DNA from: DATFFO01 sp963772815 | Lineage (GTDB): Bacteria > Actinomycetota > Acidimicrobiia > Spongiisociales > ZC4RG35 | DNA: 64,000 bases | NCBI GenBank assembly: GCA_963772815.1 | Contig: CAVYYV010000002.1 | Span: forward strand, 425,788-489,787 | Reading direction: 5' to 3' | Shown here: positions 26,012-34,294 of the stretch, in pieces | How the letters are laid out: each line of letters begins with the position of its first letter | Position numbering within the stretch: the stretch's first letter is position 1 | Notes under the pieces: model-generated | Database searches by the model: none | Seen by the model: the letters and a program-made list of their open reading frames with translations, nothing else | What the model was told of the DNA's origin: nothing | Translations under genes and position numbers: made by a program

Positions 26012-27049
26012 TCAGCCGCGAACGACGATGACGGACTTGCCCTTCGCTTTTCCCGTTTCGAGGTCGTCGAGGGCATCCGCCACCTGGTCCAACTGGTACT
26101 TGCGACCGACGCTCGGCACCACCCAGCCGTTCTCCATGTAGGCGGCCAGGCGCTCCATGTGGCGATGGTGCTCCTCGCTGAGGAACATGGTCAGGCGCTG
26201 GGGAACAAACGGCGAGACCAGCAGGGCGCGCAGTTGGCGCCCGATCCCGCCGGTCACCTTCCCGCCACCTTCACCACCGACGATGACCAGCGTCCCTCTC
26301 CGGCTGAGCACCCGACGGAGTTGCCGGATTGGATTGAGCCCGCCGATGTCGACGACGATGTCATATCGGGTGTGTCCGCCGAGATAGTCGTCGAGTGCGT
26401 AGTCGACCACGTGATCCGCACCGAGCGATCGCATCAGCTCCGCCTTCTGCCCGCTGGCCACCCCGGTCACGGTGGCGCCGAGGACCTTGGCGAGTTGGAC
26501 GACGTAGCTTCCGACCCCACCCGAGGCTCCGATCACCAAAACGCTCTGGCCCGCTTCGATTCGACCCACGTCGGTCAGCGCCTGTAGGGCGGTGATTCCC
26601 GAGATGGCCGCCACGGCCGCCTGATCGAAGGTCACGTTGGCGGGCTTGTGAGCCAGCTTCTCCTCTTCTGCTACCGCATACTCGGCGTAGGCGCCCCGGG
26701 CGATACCGAATACCTCGTCGCCGACGGTGAAGCGGGAGACGTCGTCGCCCACCGCCACGACCCGTCCCGAAACGTCGAGGCCGGGCACCTGGGTCTTGGG
26801 CCGAGCCAGGCCGTATCCGGCCAGACGAACCAGGTAGGGAAGACCGGTCATGAGATGCCAGACGCCCCGATCGACGCCCGCCGCCGCCACCTCGATGAGG
26901 ACCTCGCCGGGACCTGCCGTCGGGCGCTCGATCCGGCCCACGTTCAGGGTCGTCGTCGGCCCGTACTCGGACTGGATGACCGCCTGCATGGTCCGGTCCT
27001 GGGGCAACGACGTTGCGGTCCGGGGGGTCGGGTTGGTGTCGGTTTGCAT
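26012..27049 (-). CDS. MDR family NAD(P)H-dependent reductase
   Basis: 345 residues, paralogous to the genes at 1974 and 38162. GroES-like domain from MQAVIQSEYG; Rossmann motif VIGASGGVGSYVVQLAKVLG; no zinc cysteines. The start at 27049 follows AAGGAGATTCAG. Acts on quinones or small carbonyls by family; the true substrate is unknown. It diverges from a tetR gene across two identical 15-bp palindromes, a classical substrate-inducible detoxification arrangement. Confidence 0.9.
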   Translation of the reverse strand: MQTDTNPTPRTATSLPQDRTMQAVIQSEYGPTTTLNVGRIERPTAGPGEVLIEVAAAGVDRGVWHLMTGLPYLVRLAGYGLARPKTQVPGLDVSGRVVAVGDDVSRFTVGDEVFGIARGAYAEYAVAEEEKLAHKPANVTFDQAAVAAISGITALQALTDVGRIEAGQSVLVIGASGGVGSYVVQLAKVLGATVTGVASGQKAELMRSLGADHVVDYALDDYLGGHTRYDIVVDIGGLNPIRQLRRVLSRRGTLVIVGGEGGGKVTGGIGRQLRALLVSPFVPQRLTMFLSEEHHRHMERLAAYMENGWVVPSVGRKYQLDQVADALDDLETGKAKGKSVIVVRG

Positions 27050-27077
27050 CTGAATCTCCTTGTCAGATCGAGGCCGT

Positions 27078-27128
27078 TCGTACTTAGTACGAGTTGAGAG
27101 TTGAGAAATCTACTCGTACTTAGTACGA
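27078..27128. promoter_or_regulatory. Two identical TetR operators between MDR and tetR
   Basis: TCGTACTTAGTACGA occurs at 27078-27092 and again, identical, at 27114-27128, a 36-bp offset. Each is palindromic except for the central base pair. They lie 29-79 bp upstream of the MDR start and 32-82 bp upstream of tetR, so one repressor could shut both promoters. Confidence 0.8.
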
Positions 27129-27159
27129 TCTGTCAAATACGCACTCTCAGGAATGATCC

Positions 27160-27819
27160 ATGCCCGCCAATACACAGACTTCACACCTGACCAGAGAGCG
27201 CGTTCTGGAGGCCGCCATCGCCCTGGCCGACCAGATCGGGATCGAGGCGTTCACAATGCGGAAACTGGCCGCCGCCCTCGACGTCGGGCCGATGACGATC
27301 TATCACCACGTGCCCTCCAAGGAGCAGATCCTGGACGGGATTGTCGACATCGTGTTCAGCGAGATCGCGCTCCCCCCGGAAGACACCGACTGGCGCTCTG
27401 CCATCCGGGCGCGTTGCATCTCGGCACGGGAGGTGCTCAACCGCCACCCCTGGGCGCCTCCCCTGATGGAGTCGCGCACCTCGCCCGGCCCGGCCACTTT
27501 CCGTCATCACGACGCCGTGATCGGGTGCTTTCGGCGGGGAGGGCTCTCCATCCAGATGACGGCCCACGCCTACGCCATCATCGACAGCTACATCTATGGC
27601 TTCGCCCTCGAGGAGGCCTATCTCCCCTCCGGCGGCGGAGAGGGGATGAGCGAGCTGGCCGAGGATATGGCGGCCGCCTTCGCCCAGCACTACCCCCACT
27701 TGCTGGAGCTCACAGTCGACCACGTCCTCCAACCCGGCTACAGCTTCGGCAACTCCTTCGAGTTCGGCCTAGACCTCATCCTCGAAGGCCTCGCGGAGGC
27801 CGCAAAGCGCGGGATTTGA
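27160..27819 (+). CDS. TetR family repressor with TetR_C-type ligand domain
   Basis: 219 residues. The HTH reads MRKLAAALDVGPMTIYHHV, the classic TetR/TetR_C subgroup form. The C-terminal domain includes LDLILEGLAEAA. Divergent from the MDR-DUF4386 operon; the paired palindromes between them are its probable operators. Confidence 0.92.
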   Translation: MPANTQTSHLTRERVLEAAIALADQIGIEAFTMRKLAAALDVGPMTIYHHVPSKEQILDGIVDIVFSEIALPPEDTDWRSAIRARCISAREVLNRHPWAPPLMESRTSPGPATFRHHDAVIGCFRRGGLSIQMTAHAYAIIDSYIYGFALEEAYLPSGGGEGMSELAEDMAAAFAQHYPHLLELTVDHVLQPGYSFGNSFEFGLDLILEGLAEAAKRGI

Positions 27820-27929
27820 GAGCCCACCCGGTGGCGGACCAGAAACGTCGGTCAGTCGTTAGCTGCTTGCGCTGGCGCCGGCCAAGATAAGCCGAACGTC
27901 ATCTCGCTGCTGCGCAGCGGGGGCCCCTT

Positions 27930-27950
27930 CCCCCTGGCAAAGCCAGGGGG
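27930..27950. terminator. Bidirectional hairpin terminator
   Basis: CCCCCTGGC (27930-27938), loop AAA, GCCAGGGGG (27942-27950): a perfect 9-bp stem between the convergent tetR and DUF4242 genes. The flanking CCCCTT and ACAAAG resemble those around the hairpin at 44582-44606. Confidence 0.7.
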
Positions 27951-27962
27951 ACAAAGGGTTGC

Positions 27963-28211
27963 TCAGCCTTCGGTTACCGGGAAGATAGCGTCGGCCATCA
28001 GGCCGTGGGCTTCGCGGTGGACGGTGTTGGCCGCTTCGGCATTCTCCGCCTCGACCAGGCAGAAGATCTTCCCGGCTTCCTCGTCGACCCAGTAGTGGCG
28101 ATAGTCGACCCCATAGCGTCCCTGGGTCTCCAGGTCCCGCTGATGAGCCTCCGCCACATCGCTGGCCGAAACGCCCCCTTCGATGGTGTGCATGTCCATG
28201 AACAACGGCAT
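27963..28211 (-). CDS. DUF4242 protein (nickel-binding/SCO4226-like fold)
   Basis: 82 residues: MPLFMDMHTIEGG, VAEAHQRDLETQGRYGVDYR, HYWVDEEAGKIFCLVEAENA and a C-terminal VHREAHGLMADAIFPV. This matches DUF4242, a ferredoxin-like family often beside BTAD/cyclase regulators in actinobacteria. The start follows AAAAGGAGAGG. A perfect inverted repeat sits immediately before that ribosome site. Divergent from the BTAD regulator. A second copy of the family is at 57051. Confidence 0.85.
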   Translation of the reverse strand: MPLFMDMHTIEGGVSASDVAEAHQRDLETQGRYGVDYRHYWVDEEAGKIFCLVEAENAEAANTVHREAHGLMADAIFPVTEG

Positions 28212-28225
28212 TTGCCTCTCCTTTT

Positions 28226-28258
28226 CGATCGTGCCCGTCCCACTGACGGGCACGATCG
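28226..28258. promoter_or_regulatory. Perfect 13-bp inverted repeat upstream of DUF4242
   Basis: CGATCGTGCCCGT (28226-28238) and ACGGGCACGATCG (28246-28258) with a 7-nt spacer. In the DUF4242 transcript it would fold into a strong hairpin ending just before the ribosome site. It may equally be a dimeric operator in the divergent promoter region. Confidence 0.65.
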
Positions 28259-28278
28259 ACTCATCCGACCAGAGCCCC

Positions 28279-28312
28279 GTTTGACGACACGTTTGACGGA
28301 TCCGGCGAGAAT
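28279..28312 (+). promoter_or_regulatory. SARP-like direct repeat and -10 box of the BTAD gene
   Basis: GTTTGACG at 28279-28286 and 28291-28298 (12-bp pitch), followed after 8 nt by a -10-like GAGAAT at 28307-28312. The layout matches SARP-type activation sites and suggests autoregulation. The transcript would then start only a few bases before the ATG. Confidence 0.5.
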
Positions 28313-28322
28313 GGGAGCGCTC

Positions 28323-30134
28323 ATGCCCATGACGATCCACCTGCTGGGGAGTCCGTCGATCGAGAATGACGGCGGACCCGCCTACCGATTCCGCAGCCGA
28401 AAGAGCTGGGCAGTCCTCGCCTTTCTACTGCTCACCGAGCGCCCTCCCACGCGCACCCAACTCGCCACACTCCTGTTCGGATCGGCGAACGACCCGCTTC
28501 GGGCCTTGCGTTGGAGCCTGAGCGAGATCCGTCGGGCGCTGGCTGAGGGAGCCTCGGTAGACGGAGACCCGGTGAACCTCGACCTACCCCCGGGATCGAC
28601 AGTGGATGTCGAGAGGTTGATAAAGAGCAACTGGGCAGCGGCCGTGGCCCTGCCCGGGCTCGGCTCGGACCTACTCGAGGGCATGGCCTTCAGGGACGCG
28701 CCAGCTTTTGAATCCTGGTTGCTCTCGGAGCGGAGCCGATTCGGAGCCGCCACCGAGGCCACGCTGCACGAGGCGGCTCTCTCCTCGCTCTCCGGCGGAT
28801 CGCACTCCGATGCCATCGATTTCGCCGTACGGCTGACGGCATTGAACCCGTATGACGAGAACCATCAGGCCCTGCTGATCCGCTGCTATCGCATGGCCGG
28901 GGACGAGCGGGCCGCTCGCAGACAGTACGAGGCGTGTGTGGATCTCTACGCACGTGAACTGGGCGGCAAACCCGGGCCGGCGGTACACAATGCCCTCCAC
29001 TCGCCTCTGTTTGGCGCCGGCGAACTCGACCAGGCCGCCTCGGCCGACGCCTTCACAGAGGCCGGTGCAGCGGCGGTGGCGGCGGGAGCCGTAGAGGCAG
29101 GAGTCGATTCGCTCCGGGCGGCCGTCGCGCTTTCCGACCAGTCGGGCCTTCCTTCGCTTCGGATCAGATCACGGCTGGCTCTCGCCGAGGCCCTGATCCA
29201 CTCCTTGCGGGGCGAGGACGAAGAAGGCACGGCCGTGCTCCATTTCGCCCGCGACATCGCCCTCGCCATCGACGACGACGTTCTGGCCGCCCGGGTCTTG
29301 ATCGAACTCGGCTATGTCGATTTCCTGCGCGCTCGCTACGACAGTGCCGGCCAGTATCTGGCGGCGGCCCGGGAGCTGAGCGACGACCAGCCGGATCTGA
29401 GGGCGAAAGCGAACACCTACCTGGGAGCTGTATTCAGCGACCGGGGTGACTACCCCGAAGCCCTGTCGCTGCTCAACGAGGGCACCGAATACGCCGAATC
29501 GGCCCGCGATCGTCGCACGTCTGCCTACGCCCTGGCCATGCTGGGAAGGGCCCACATGCTCCGAGGCGAGCTGGGCGAGGCAGCCGAGACGCTGGACCGC
29601 TCCACCGCCATCGGCATGGAGGAACGCTGGCTGGCGTTCCTGCCCTGGCCGCAGGCGTTGAGGGGGGAAACCGACCTGGCATCGGGTGAGCCCGAGCGAG
29701 CGATGGTGGCCTTCAACCAGGCCTTCGCCCGCGCCTGCCAGCTGGGCGACCCCTGCTGGGAGGGCGTCTCAGCGCGCGGTCTGGCTTTGGCGGCGGAAGC
29801 GCGGGGCGAAAGCGAGCGCGCATTCGAGATACTGAGCGACGCCCGACTCAGGTGCAATCGGCTCTCAGACACCTACATATGGCTCGACGTGTACATCCTC
29901 GACGCCCAATGCCGGCTGGGGCTGGCACACGGCCACCCCGATACCGGAGCCTGGATCACGGCCATGCATCGAACGGCGTCCCGAACCGGAATGCGAGAGC
30001 ATCTGGCTCGGTCCCTCCTTCACCGCGTCGCCCAGGGCGACCCCGAGAGTGGCCTTCTTGCCCGGATGCTCATCGACGAGATCGACAACCCTGCGCTGGA
30101 TCGACTGGCCTCGGCCGTGGACAAGCATCCATGA
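28323..30134 (+). CDS. BTAD-domain transcriptional regulator with TPR region
   Basis: 603 residues. The N-terminal winged-helix-like segment (SRKSWAVLAFLLLTERPPTR, LRWSLSEIRRALAEG) is followed by BTAD helices (AFESWLLSERSRFGAATEAT, LNPYDENHQALLIRCYRMAG). From about 240 onward come repeated TPR helices (LIELGYVDFLRARYDSAGQY). There is no ATPase module, unlike large SARPs. ATG 28323 was chosen because GGGAG is five bases upstream. Divergent from DUF4242, its likely partner or target. Confidence 0.85.
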   Translation: MPMTIHLLGSPSIENDGGPAYRFRSRKSWAVLAFLLLTERPPTRTQLATLLFGSANDPLRALRWSLSEIRRALAEGASVDGDPVNLDLPPGSTVDVERLIKSNWAAAVALPGLGSDLLEGMAFRDAPAFESWLLSERSRFGAATEATLHEAALSSLSGGSHSDAIDFAVRLTALNPYDENHQALLIRCYRMAGDERAARRQYEACVDLYARELGGKPGPAVHNALHSPLFGAGELDQAASADAFTEAGAAAVAAGAVEAGVDSLRAAVALSDQSGLPSLRIRSRLALAEALIHSLRGEDEEGTAVLHFARDIALAIDDDVLAARVLIELGYVDFLRARYDSAGQYLAAARELSDDQPDLRAKANTYLGAVFSDRGDYPEALSLLNEGTEYAESARDRRTSAYALAMLGRAHMLRGELGEAAETLDRSTAIGMEERWLAFLPWPQALRGETDLASGEPERAMVAFNQAFARACQLGDPCWEGVSARGLALAAEARGESERAFEILSDARLRCNRLSDTYIWLDVYILDAQCRLGLAHGHPDTGAWITAMHRTASRTGMREHLARSLLHRVAQGDPESGLLARMLIDEIDNPALDRLASAVDKHP

Positions 30135-30249
30135 GCGGACCACAGCCCCAGACTCGACCTGCGGCTGCATCTCGAACGGGCGGCCATAATCGTGTGAAAT
30201 CGAAGACCTCGGCACACCGGCGTGTACGTGCGATTGAAGGGCCACCATC

Positions 30250-31095
30250 GTGATGCTCGAGATAACAAGCCCCATCGACCTGTCTGATCCGCAGCTCGTG
30301 ATTGCGATCAGCGGTTGGGTGGACGGTGGTTTCGTCACCACCAATGTCGGCAGGTACCTGGCCGACCTCGGGCACGTGGCGGCCTCGTTCGCACCCGACG
30401 ACCTCTACGATTACCGCTCCAACCGCCCGACACTCGAGCTGGCAGGTGGAGCAGCCAGTGAGGTTCGGTGGCCGTCCCTGTCGATAAGCGCCAGCGCGGG
30501 CGGGGAGGGGAGTGACCTGCTGGTCCTGACCGGAGCCGAGCCGGACACCCGCTGGCAGGAAGCAGCCCAGGCCATCGCAGAGCTGGCCGAAGCGGCAGGA
30601 GTGCGGCGGGTCATCTCCATCGGGGCGGTGGCGGCGGCGGTAGCCCACACCCGGACCACCCCGATCATGACTACCTCCACCGATCCGGAGGTGGAGGCCT
30701 CCGGACTGCCCTTGGGCCGGTTCTCGGTACCCGCCGCCTTCGTGAACGTGGTCTCCCACCACATCGCCGAATCCAACCGGACTTCCGAGGTCGGCTTCTG
30801 GGCCCAGATCCCCCATTACGTCTCCGGCGTCTACTGGCCGGGAGTGGAGGCGATCATGTCCCGTTTGGTCTCGTTCCTGGGTGTGGACGTCAACGTGGCC
30901 GAGATCGTCCTCAAGGCGCACGAGGTACGCCAAAGGCTCGACCGGGCAGTGGCCAGCCGGCCAGACGCCCAGGACTTCGTTCGCCGCCTCGAAGACGCCA
31001 CCCCCGGATTCGGGCTGGAGGGTGACACCGACCTGGCGGAGGAGATCGAGGATTTCCTCCGAGATCTGGGCGACGACGGCAACCCTTCCCTGTGA
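30250..31095 (+). CDS. PAC2 family protein
   Basis: 281 residues of the PAC2 (proteasome assembly chaperone-like, COG2047) fold: LVIAISGWVDGGFVTTNVGR at the start, RRVISIGAVAAAVAHTRTTP, then GFWAQIPHYVSG with the acidic C-terminal LAEEIEDFLRDLGDD. It is common beside proteasome or unknown-function genes in actinobacteria; no proteasome gene is visible here. The start is GTG 30250 or ATG 30253. Followed by an uncharacterised gene, possibly co-transcribed. Confidence 0.85.
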   Translation: MMLEITSPIDLSDPQLVIAISGWVDGGFVTTNVGRYLADLGHVAASFAPDDLYDYRSNRPTLELAGGAASEVRWPSLSISASAGGEGSDLLVLTGAEPDTRWQEAAQAIAELAEAAGVRRVISIGAVAAAVAHTRTTPIMTTSTDPEVEASGLPLGRFSVPAAFVNVVSHHIAESNRTSEVGFWAQIPHYVSGVYWPGVEAIMSRLVSFLGVDVNVAEIVLKAHEVRQRLDRAVASRPDAQDFVRRLEDATPGFGLEGDTDLAEEIEDFLRDLGDDGNPSL

Positions 31096-31162
31096 ACGTA
31101 ACCGATCGAGCCGCTCATCTCCGTCAAGAAGACGACGTCATTTACGATCGAGCCTGATCACC

Positions 31163-32023
31163 ATGAGAGAAGCCCTTCTCTATCTGGAGCACCTCAGCGA
31201 TCAAGACCTGGACCTGATCGCCCGGGTCGAAGGACCGAGCAACCATCCGGGCAAGCTGCGGGACCGCCTCCGGGAACGGCCCGAGCTGATCGGGCGCCTG
31301 CTGGCCTCCCCCCGGTTGTTCGACGCGGTCCTCGAAGCGGACCCCGGGGAGCTCTCGCCCAGATCGAGCCTGTTTCTGGTTTTCGGGGTGCTGGTGCATC
31401 GGACGGCTCAGGACCTCGGGAGAGCCGTCTACGTGCCCGAATGGTCGGGACCGGGCCGCAGGCTTCCCGTGTTCGACGTAGGTCCATTGCGCGAATTCTC
31501 CAGCAAGGGGGGCAGTCGCTTCTTCCTGATCGAGCTGCTCAGCTCATTCGTGAAGGTGGCCAGCGGAAGCGTCCTGGTCCGGACTCGTCGTGGATACCGC
31601 CGGCGACGATACAGCGAGCTAGACCCGGTCCAGCTCGCAGACATGGTGGATCTGCTCCCCCCGGCACAACGCCCCGGCGGCTATCGACGGCTGGGCGACG
31701 TTGCTTTGTTCCTATCCGGTGTCTTCCCCGACCACACCGCCAGCCATCCCCCGAACGTTCGCCAGCGGGAACGTCTTGCGGTCTCAGCCGGGGTGCCCCC
31801 CGTCGCCGCACTCGACGATGGGGGCGACCTGCGTTTCCACGAAATCGTCGGCGCTAGCTGGTATCGACAGGCAGCGACCACGGCAAGTGCCTTCATGGGC
31901 TCAGGGGCCGACTACCTGCTGGAGATGGCCGACCAGTTCTCTCAGGCCCGACGCTTCCTGAATGTTCTCGCCGACCGCTACCTGCACCGGTACGACACGG
32001 GACTGATGTACCCGCCTAACTGA
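31163..32023 (+). CDS. Conserved hypothetical protein
   Basis: 286 residues, starting MREALLYLEHLSDQDLDLIA. Mostly helical and soluble, with a hydrophobic helix PRSSLFLVFGVLVHRTAQDL and a basic patch RTRRGYRRRRYSELD. It ends FLNVLADRYLHRYDTG. No enzymatic motif is recognised. It follows the PAC2 gene by 67 bp in the same direction. Confidence 0.7.
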   Translation: MREALLYLEHLSDQDLDLIARVEGPSNHPGKLRDRLRERPELIGRLLASPRLFDAVLEADPGELSPRSSLFLVFGVLVHRTAQDLGRAVYVPEWSGPGRRLPVFDVGPLREFSSKGGSRFFLIELLSSFVKVASGSVLVRTRRGYRRRRYSELDPVQLADMVDLLPPAQRPGGYRRLGDVALFLSGVFPDHTASHPPNVRQRERLAVSAGVPPVAALDDGGDLRFHEIVGASWYRQAATTASAFMGSGADYLLEMADQFSQARRFLNVLADRYLHRYDTGLMYPPN

Positions 32024-32051
32024 GCGAGCACCAACGGGAGCCAGACCCCGC

Positions 32052-32651
32052 TCAGGAATCTCCCGGGAGAGTCCGATCGAGCCGGAGGATCTCGTGTTGT
32101 CGATCATCGATCGGGTTGTCGGGCTCCAACTCTCCCCGGGCCACGACCCGAAAACCCACCTTGAGTAGGGCCCTCCACGAAGCCACGTTGGCCTTGTTGA
32201 CGGGAACGATGATGGAATCGGCTCTCGGGGCGGTGCTCCAGATCCTCTCCACGAACCGTGACAGCATTGCCGTTCCCAGGCCCCGCCCCACCAGCGTCGG
32301 GTCTCCGATCAGATAATCGATGCTGACTGCCTCGTCCGGGACCGGTGTCAGTGGCTCCAGTTCGGCGACGTACTCGGGGCACTCGGCCAACCTGGAGTAC
32401 TGGATCAGGCCGATCGGCCGCCCTTCTACCAGGACCAGATAGTCCCGGTTGGGCTCGGTTCCGTCCACGCTGGGCCCGAAGTCGCGTTCGACGGCCTCAG
32501 GGGTGGACTCGTGATTCCACCAGCGTGCAACATGAGGCTCGGCCAACCACCTGCCCAGCAACGGGAAGTCGCTCCGGCCGACCCGTCGGAAGTCGATGGG
32601 GCCCCATGCCTCCGCCGATCGACCGGTCTCCACAGTGCCCCTCCCAGTCAC
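32052..32651 (-). CDS. GNAT acetyltransferase, AAC(6')-like
   Basis: 199 residues. DFPLLGRWLAEPHVARWWNH at the N-terminus and the acetyl-CoA loop DPTLVGRGLGTAMLSRFVE (Q/RxxGxG/A), then VNKANVASWRALLKVGFRVV, follow the AAC(6')-Ib/IucB-like GNAT pattern. It could acetylate aminoglycosides or an endogenous amine; resistance cannot be concluded. It stands alone, convergent with the gene before. Confidence 0.85.
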   Translation of the reverse strand: MTGRGTVETGRSAEAWGPIDFRRVGRSDFPLLGRWLAEPHVARWWNHESTPEAVERDFGPSVDGTEPNRDYLVLVEGRPIGLIQYSRLAECPEYVAELEPLTPVPDEAVSIDYLIGDPTLVGRGLGTAMLSRFVERIWSTAPRADSIIVPVNKANVASWRALLKVGFRVVARGELEPDNPIDDRQHEILRLDRTLPGDS

Positions 32652-32873
32652 GTCGATTTCCTCAGCTTATCCTTCTCACCGCGCCGTATTTCGTCGACCC
32701 TATCTGCGAAGCGTGTGCCTGGAGGGCACGCGGGAGCGGTGATCGGGTTCAGGGTCGACCTCCACCTCGGCTGACCCAATGATCCCATCGTTCACAGTGT
32801 CGACGAACCCGGGCGTCCGTTCGGCTCGTGCTCAGCCCACCGGCCCAGGACAGTCGCCGTTTACGATTGCCGG

Positions 32874-33392
32874 ATGGACACGTCAGAGCTCATCGCCAGA
32901 TGGGAGAGCTACTACGTGGCGTCCACTGGAGCCGCGGCCGTCCTCCTGGGGCTGGTATATGTCGGGCTTTCCCTCCACTTCGAACGCAACCGGGCCCAGC
33001 GGGTCCGTGGCTTGGCGATCCAATCGGCGGTAAGCCTCTTCTATGCCTTGCTCGTCTCCCTGGTAATGCTGATCCCCGAGGGACGTCCGATCAGCCAGGC
33101 GGTTCTCCTCGGGATGGTGGCCCTCTTCGGAATGTGGGCATCGTTGTCCGCCCTGGTGGATGCACGCCGGGGAGACACCACTCCGATGTCGCTCGCGTTT
33201 CGGTTCATCCTGCCGCTCGTTGCGATGGTGGTGCTGTTGGCCGCGGCCATCGCTCTGGCCGCCGACTGGCGGGCCGGCATCTGGCTCGTGGGTGGAGTCG
33301 TGTTTCTCCACGTCGTCATCGGTAGCCAAAACGCCTGGGACCTCTTCCTCGGCGCCGCGGCGGTGAAGCCGTCCGCCACGGATGGTGACTGA
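32874..33392 (+). CDS. Four-helix membrane protein of unknown function
   Basis: 172 residues. The amphipathic N-terminus MDTSELIARWESYYVASTGA leads into four hydrophobic helices (AAAVLLGLVYVGLSL, VSLFYALLVSLVMLI, LGMVALFGMWASL, FILPLVAMVVLLAAAIAL) and a fifth short one. No family role is known. It stands alone. Confidence 0.75.
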   Translation: MDTSELIARWESYYVASTGAAAVLLGLVYVGLSLHFERNRAQRVRGLAIQSAVSLFYALLVSLVMLIPEGRPISQAVLLGMVALFGMWASLSALVDARRGDTTPMSLAFRFILPLVAMVVLLAAAIALAADWRAGIWLVGGVVFLHVVIGSQNAWDLFLGAAAVKPSATDGD

Positions 33393-33494
33393 CGCTGGTT
33401 TCACCGGCCGCTTCGCGTCGGGCATGGCGCTAGCTGCGGCCCGTGGGCGTTGCGAGGCGTAGGCGTAGGCGGGCTGCGACGGGGCGGGCCCTAC

Positions 33495-34193
33495 TCACGC
33501 CTCGTCATCGAGCCAGCCCTCGACCGCCTTACGGGTGATTCCCTGCCTGGCAAGGAGCCGAGCACCGGGCGACTTCTGGTCCCGAAGGATTCCCAGCAGG
33601 ATGTGCTCGGTCTCGATCCGGCGGGATCCGCTGTGAATCGTCTCCCGCAGGGCGAGCTCCAGAACCTTCTTCGAGTCGGCCGAGAAGGGCACGTGGCCGT
33701 TGCCGCGCGATCTCCGATTCGACTCGGTGCCCCACGGCGCCGCCGAACGAATCTGGTCGATGGACCCGCCCAACCCTGCGATGGCCCGAACGGCCAGGCT
33801 GTCGGGATCGTCGACCAGCCCAAGCACCAGGTGCTCGGTGCCGACGCGGGCAGCTCCAGCGTCGCGGGCATGAGCCACCGCCCGGCGCACCACGTGACGG
33901 GCCGAGGTGGCGAAGCGCGTCAGGAAGAAGCCTCCCCCACCCCGTCGGGCGACAGCCGTGTTGAACCGCTTCTGGGCGGCCTGCTTGCTGACTCCCATGC
34001 ATTCGCCGATCTCGGCCCAGGTGGCACCGGAGGAACGAGCGTTCTCAACGAAGCGACCGACCAGCTCGTCGGCGACATCTGCGAGGCGCCCGGACAGGAT
34101 CACCGACTCGGTCAGCTGCTCGAGCGGGTCGCCGCCGGGTTGTTCGTGCTCCACCAGTTGAATAAGGCTCTCGAGCGTGGGGAAGGATTCCAT
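33495..34193 (-). CDS. HTH-Clp_N repeat regulator
   Basis: 232 residues. The N-terminal third has a helix-turn-helix, TWAEIGECMGVSKQAAQKRF. Two Clp_N repeats follow: HARDAGAARVGTEHLVLGLV and LRETIHSGSRRIETEHILLG. There are no Walker motifs, so it is not a Clp ATPase; Clp_N domains usually recognise protein substrates. A DNA-binding protein with a protease-adaptor-type sensor is plausible. Its start codon abuts two 17-bp palindromes that overlap the promoter, indicating autorepression. Confidence 0.85.
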   Translation of the reverse strand: MESFPTLESLIQLVEHEQPGGDPLEQLTESVILSGRLADVADELVGRFVENARSSGATWAEIGECMGVSKQAAQKRFNTAVARRGGGGFFLTRFATSARHVVRRAVAHARDAGAARVGTEHLVLGLVDDPDSLAVRAIAGLGGSIDQIRSAAPWGTESNRRSRGNGHVPFSADSKKVLELALRETIHSGSRRIETEHILLGILRDQKSPGARLLARQGITRKAVEGWLDDEA

Positions 34194-34196
34194 GCC

Positions 34197-34241
34197 GTCA
34201 ACCTTAGGTTGACAGGCTATCCTTGTCAACCCGGGGTTGAC
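34197..34241 (-). promoter_or_regulatory. Promoter overlapped by two 17-bp palindromes
   Basis: GTCAACCTTAGGTTGAC (34197-34213) and GTCAACCCGGGGTTGAC (34225-34241) share perfect GTCAACC/GGTTGAC arms, 28 bp centre to centre. Read towards the gene, the distal one supplies a -35 TTGACA and the proximal one a -10-like TAAGGT 17 nt later. Binding would block RNA polymerase directly. Confidence 0.75.
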
Positions 34242-34294
34242 ACGCGCCCACGTGGAGAGATCCCCGTCCCCACCCCAGGAGCCTTCGGCGACGG

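Noticed and set aside
32052..32651. GNAT protein as an aminoglycoside-resistance gene
   Set aside because: The AAC(6')-like fold is visible, but substrate specificity cannot be inferred and there is no resistance context.
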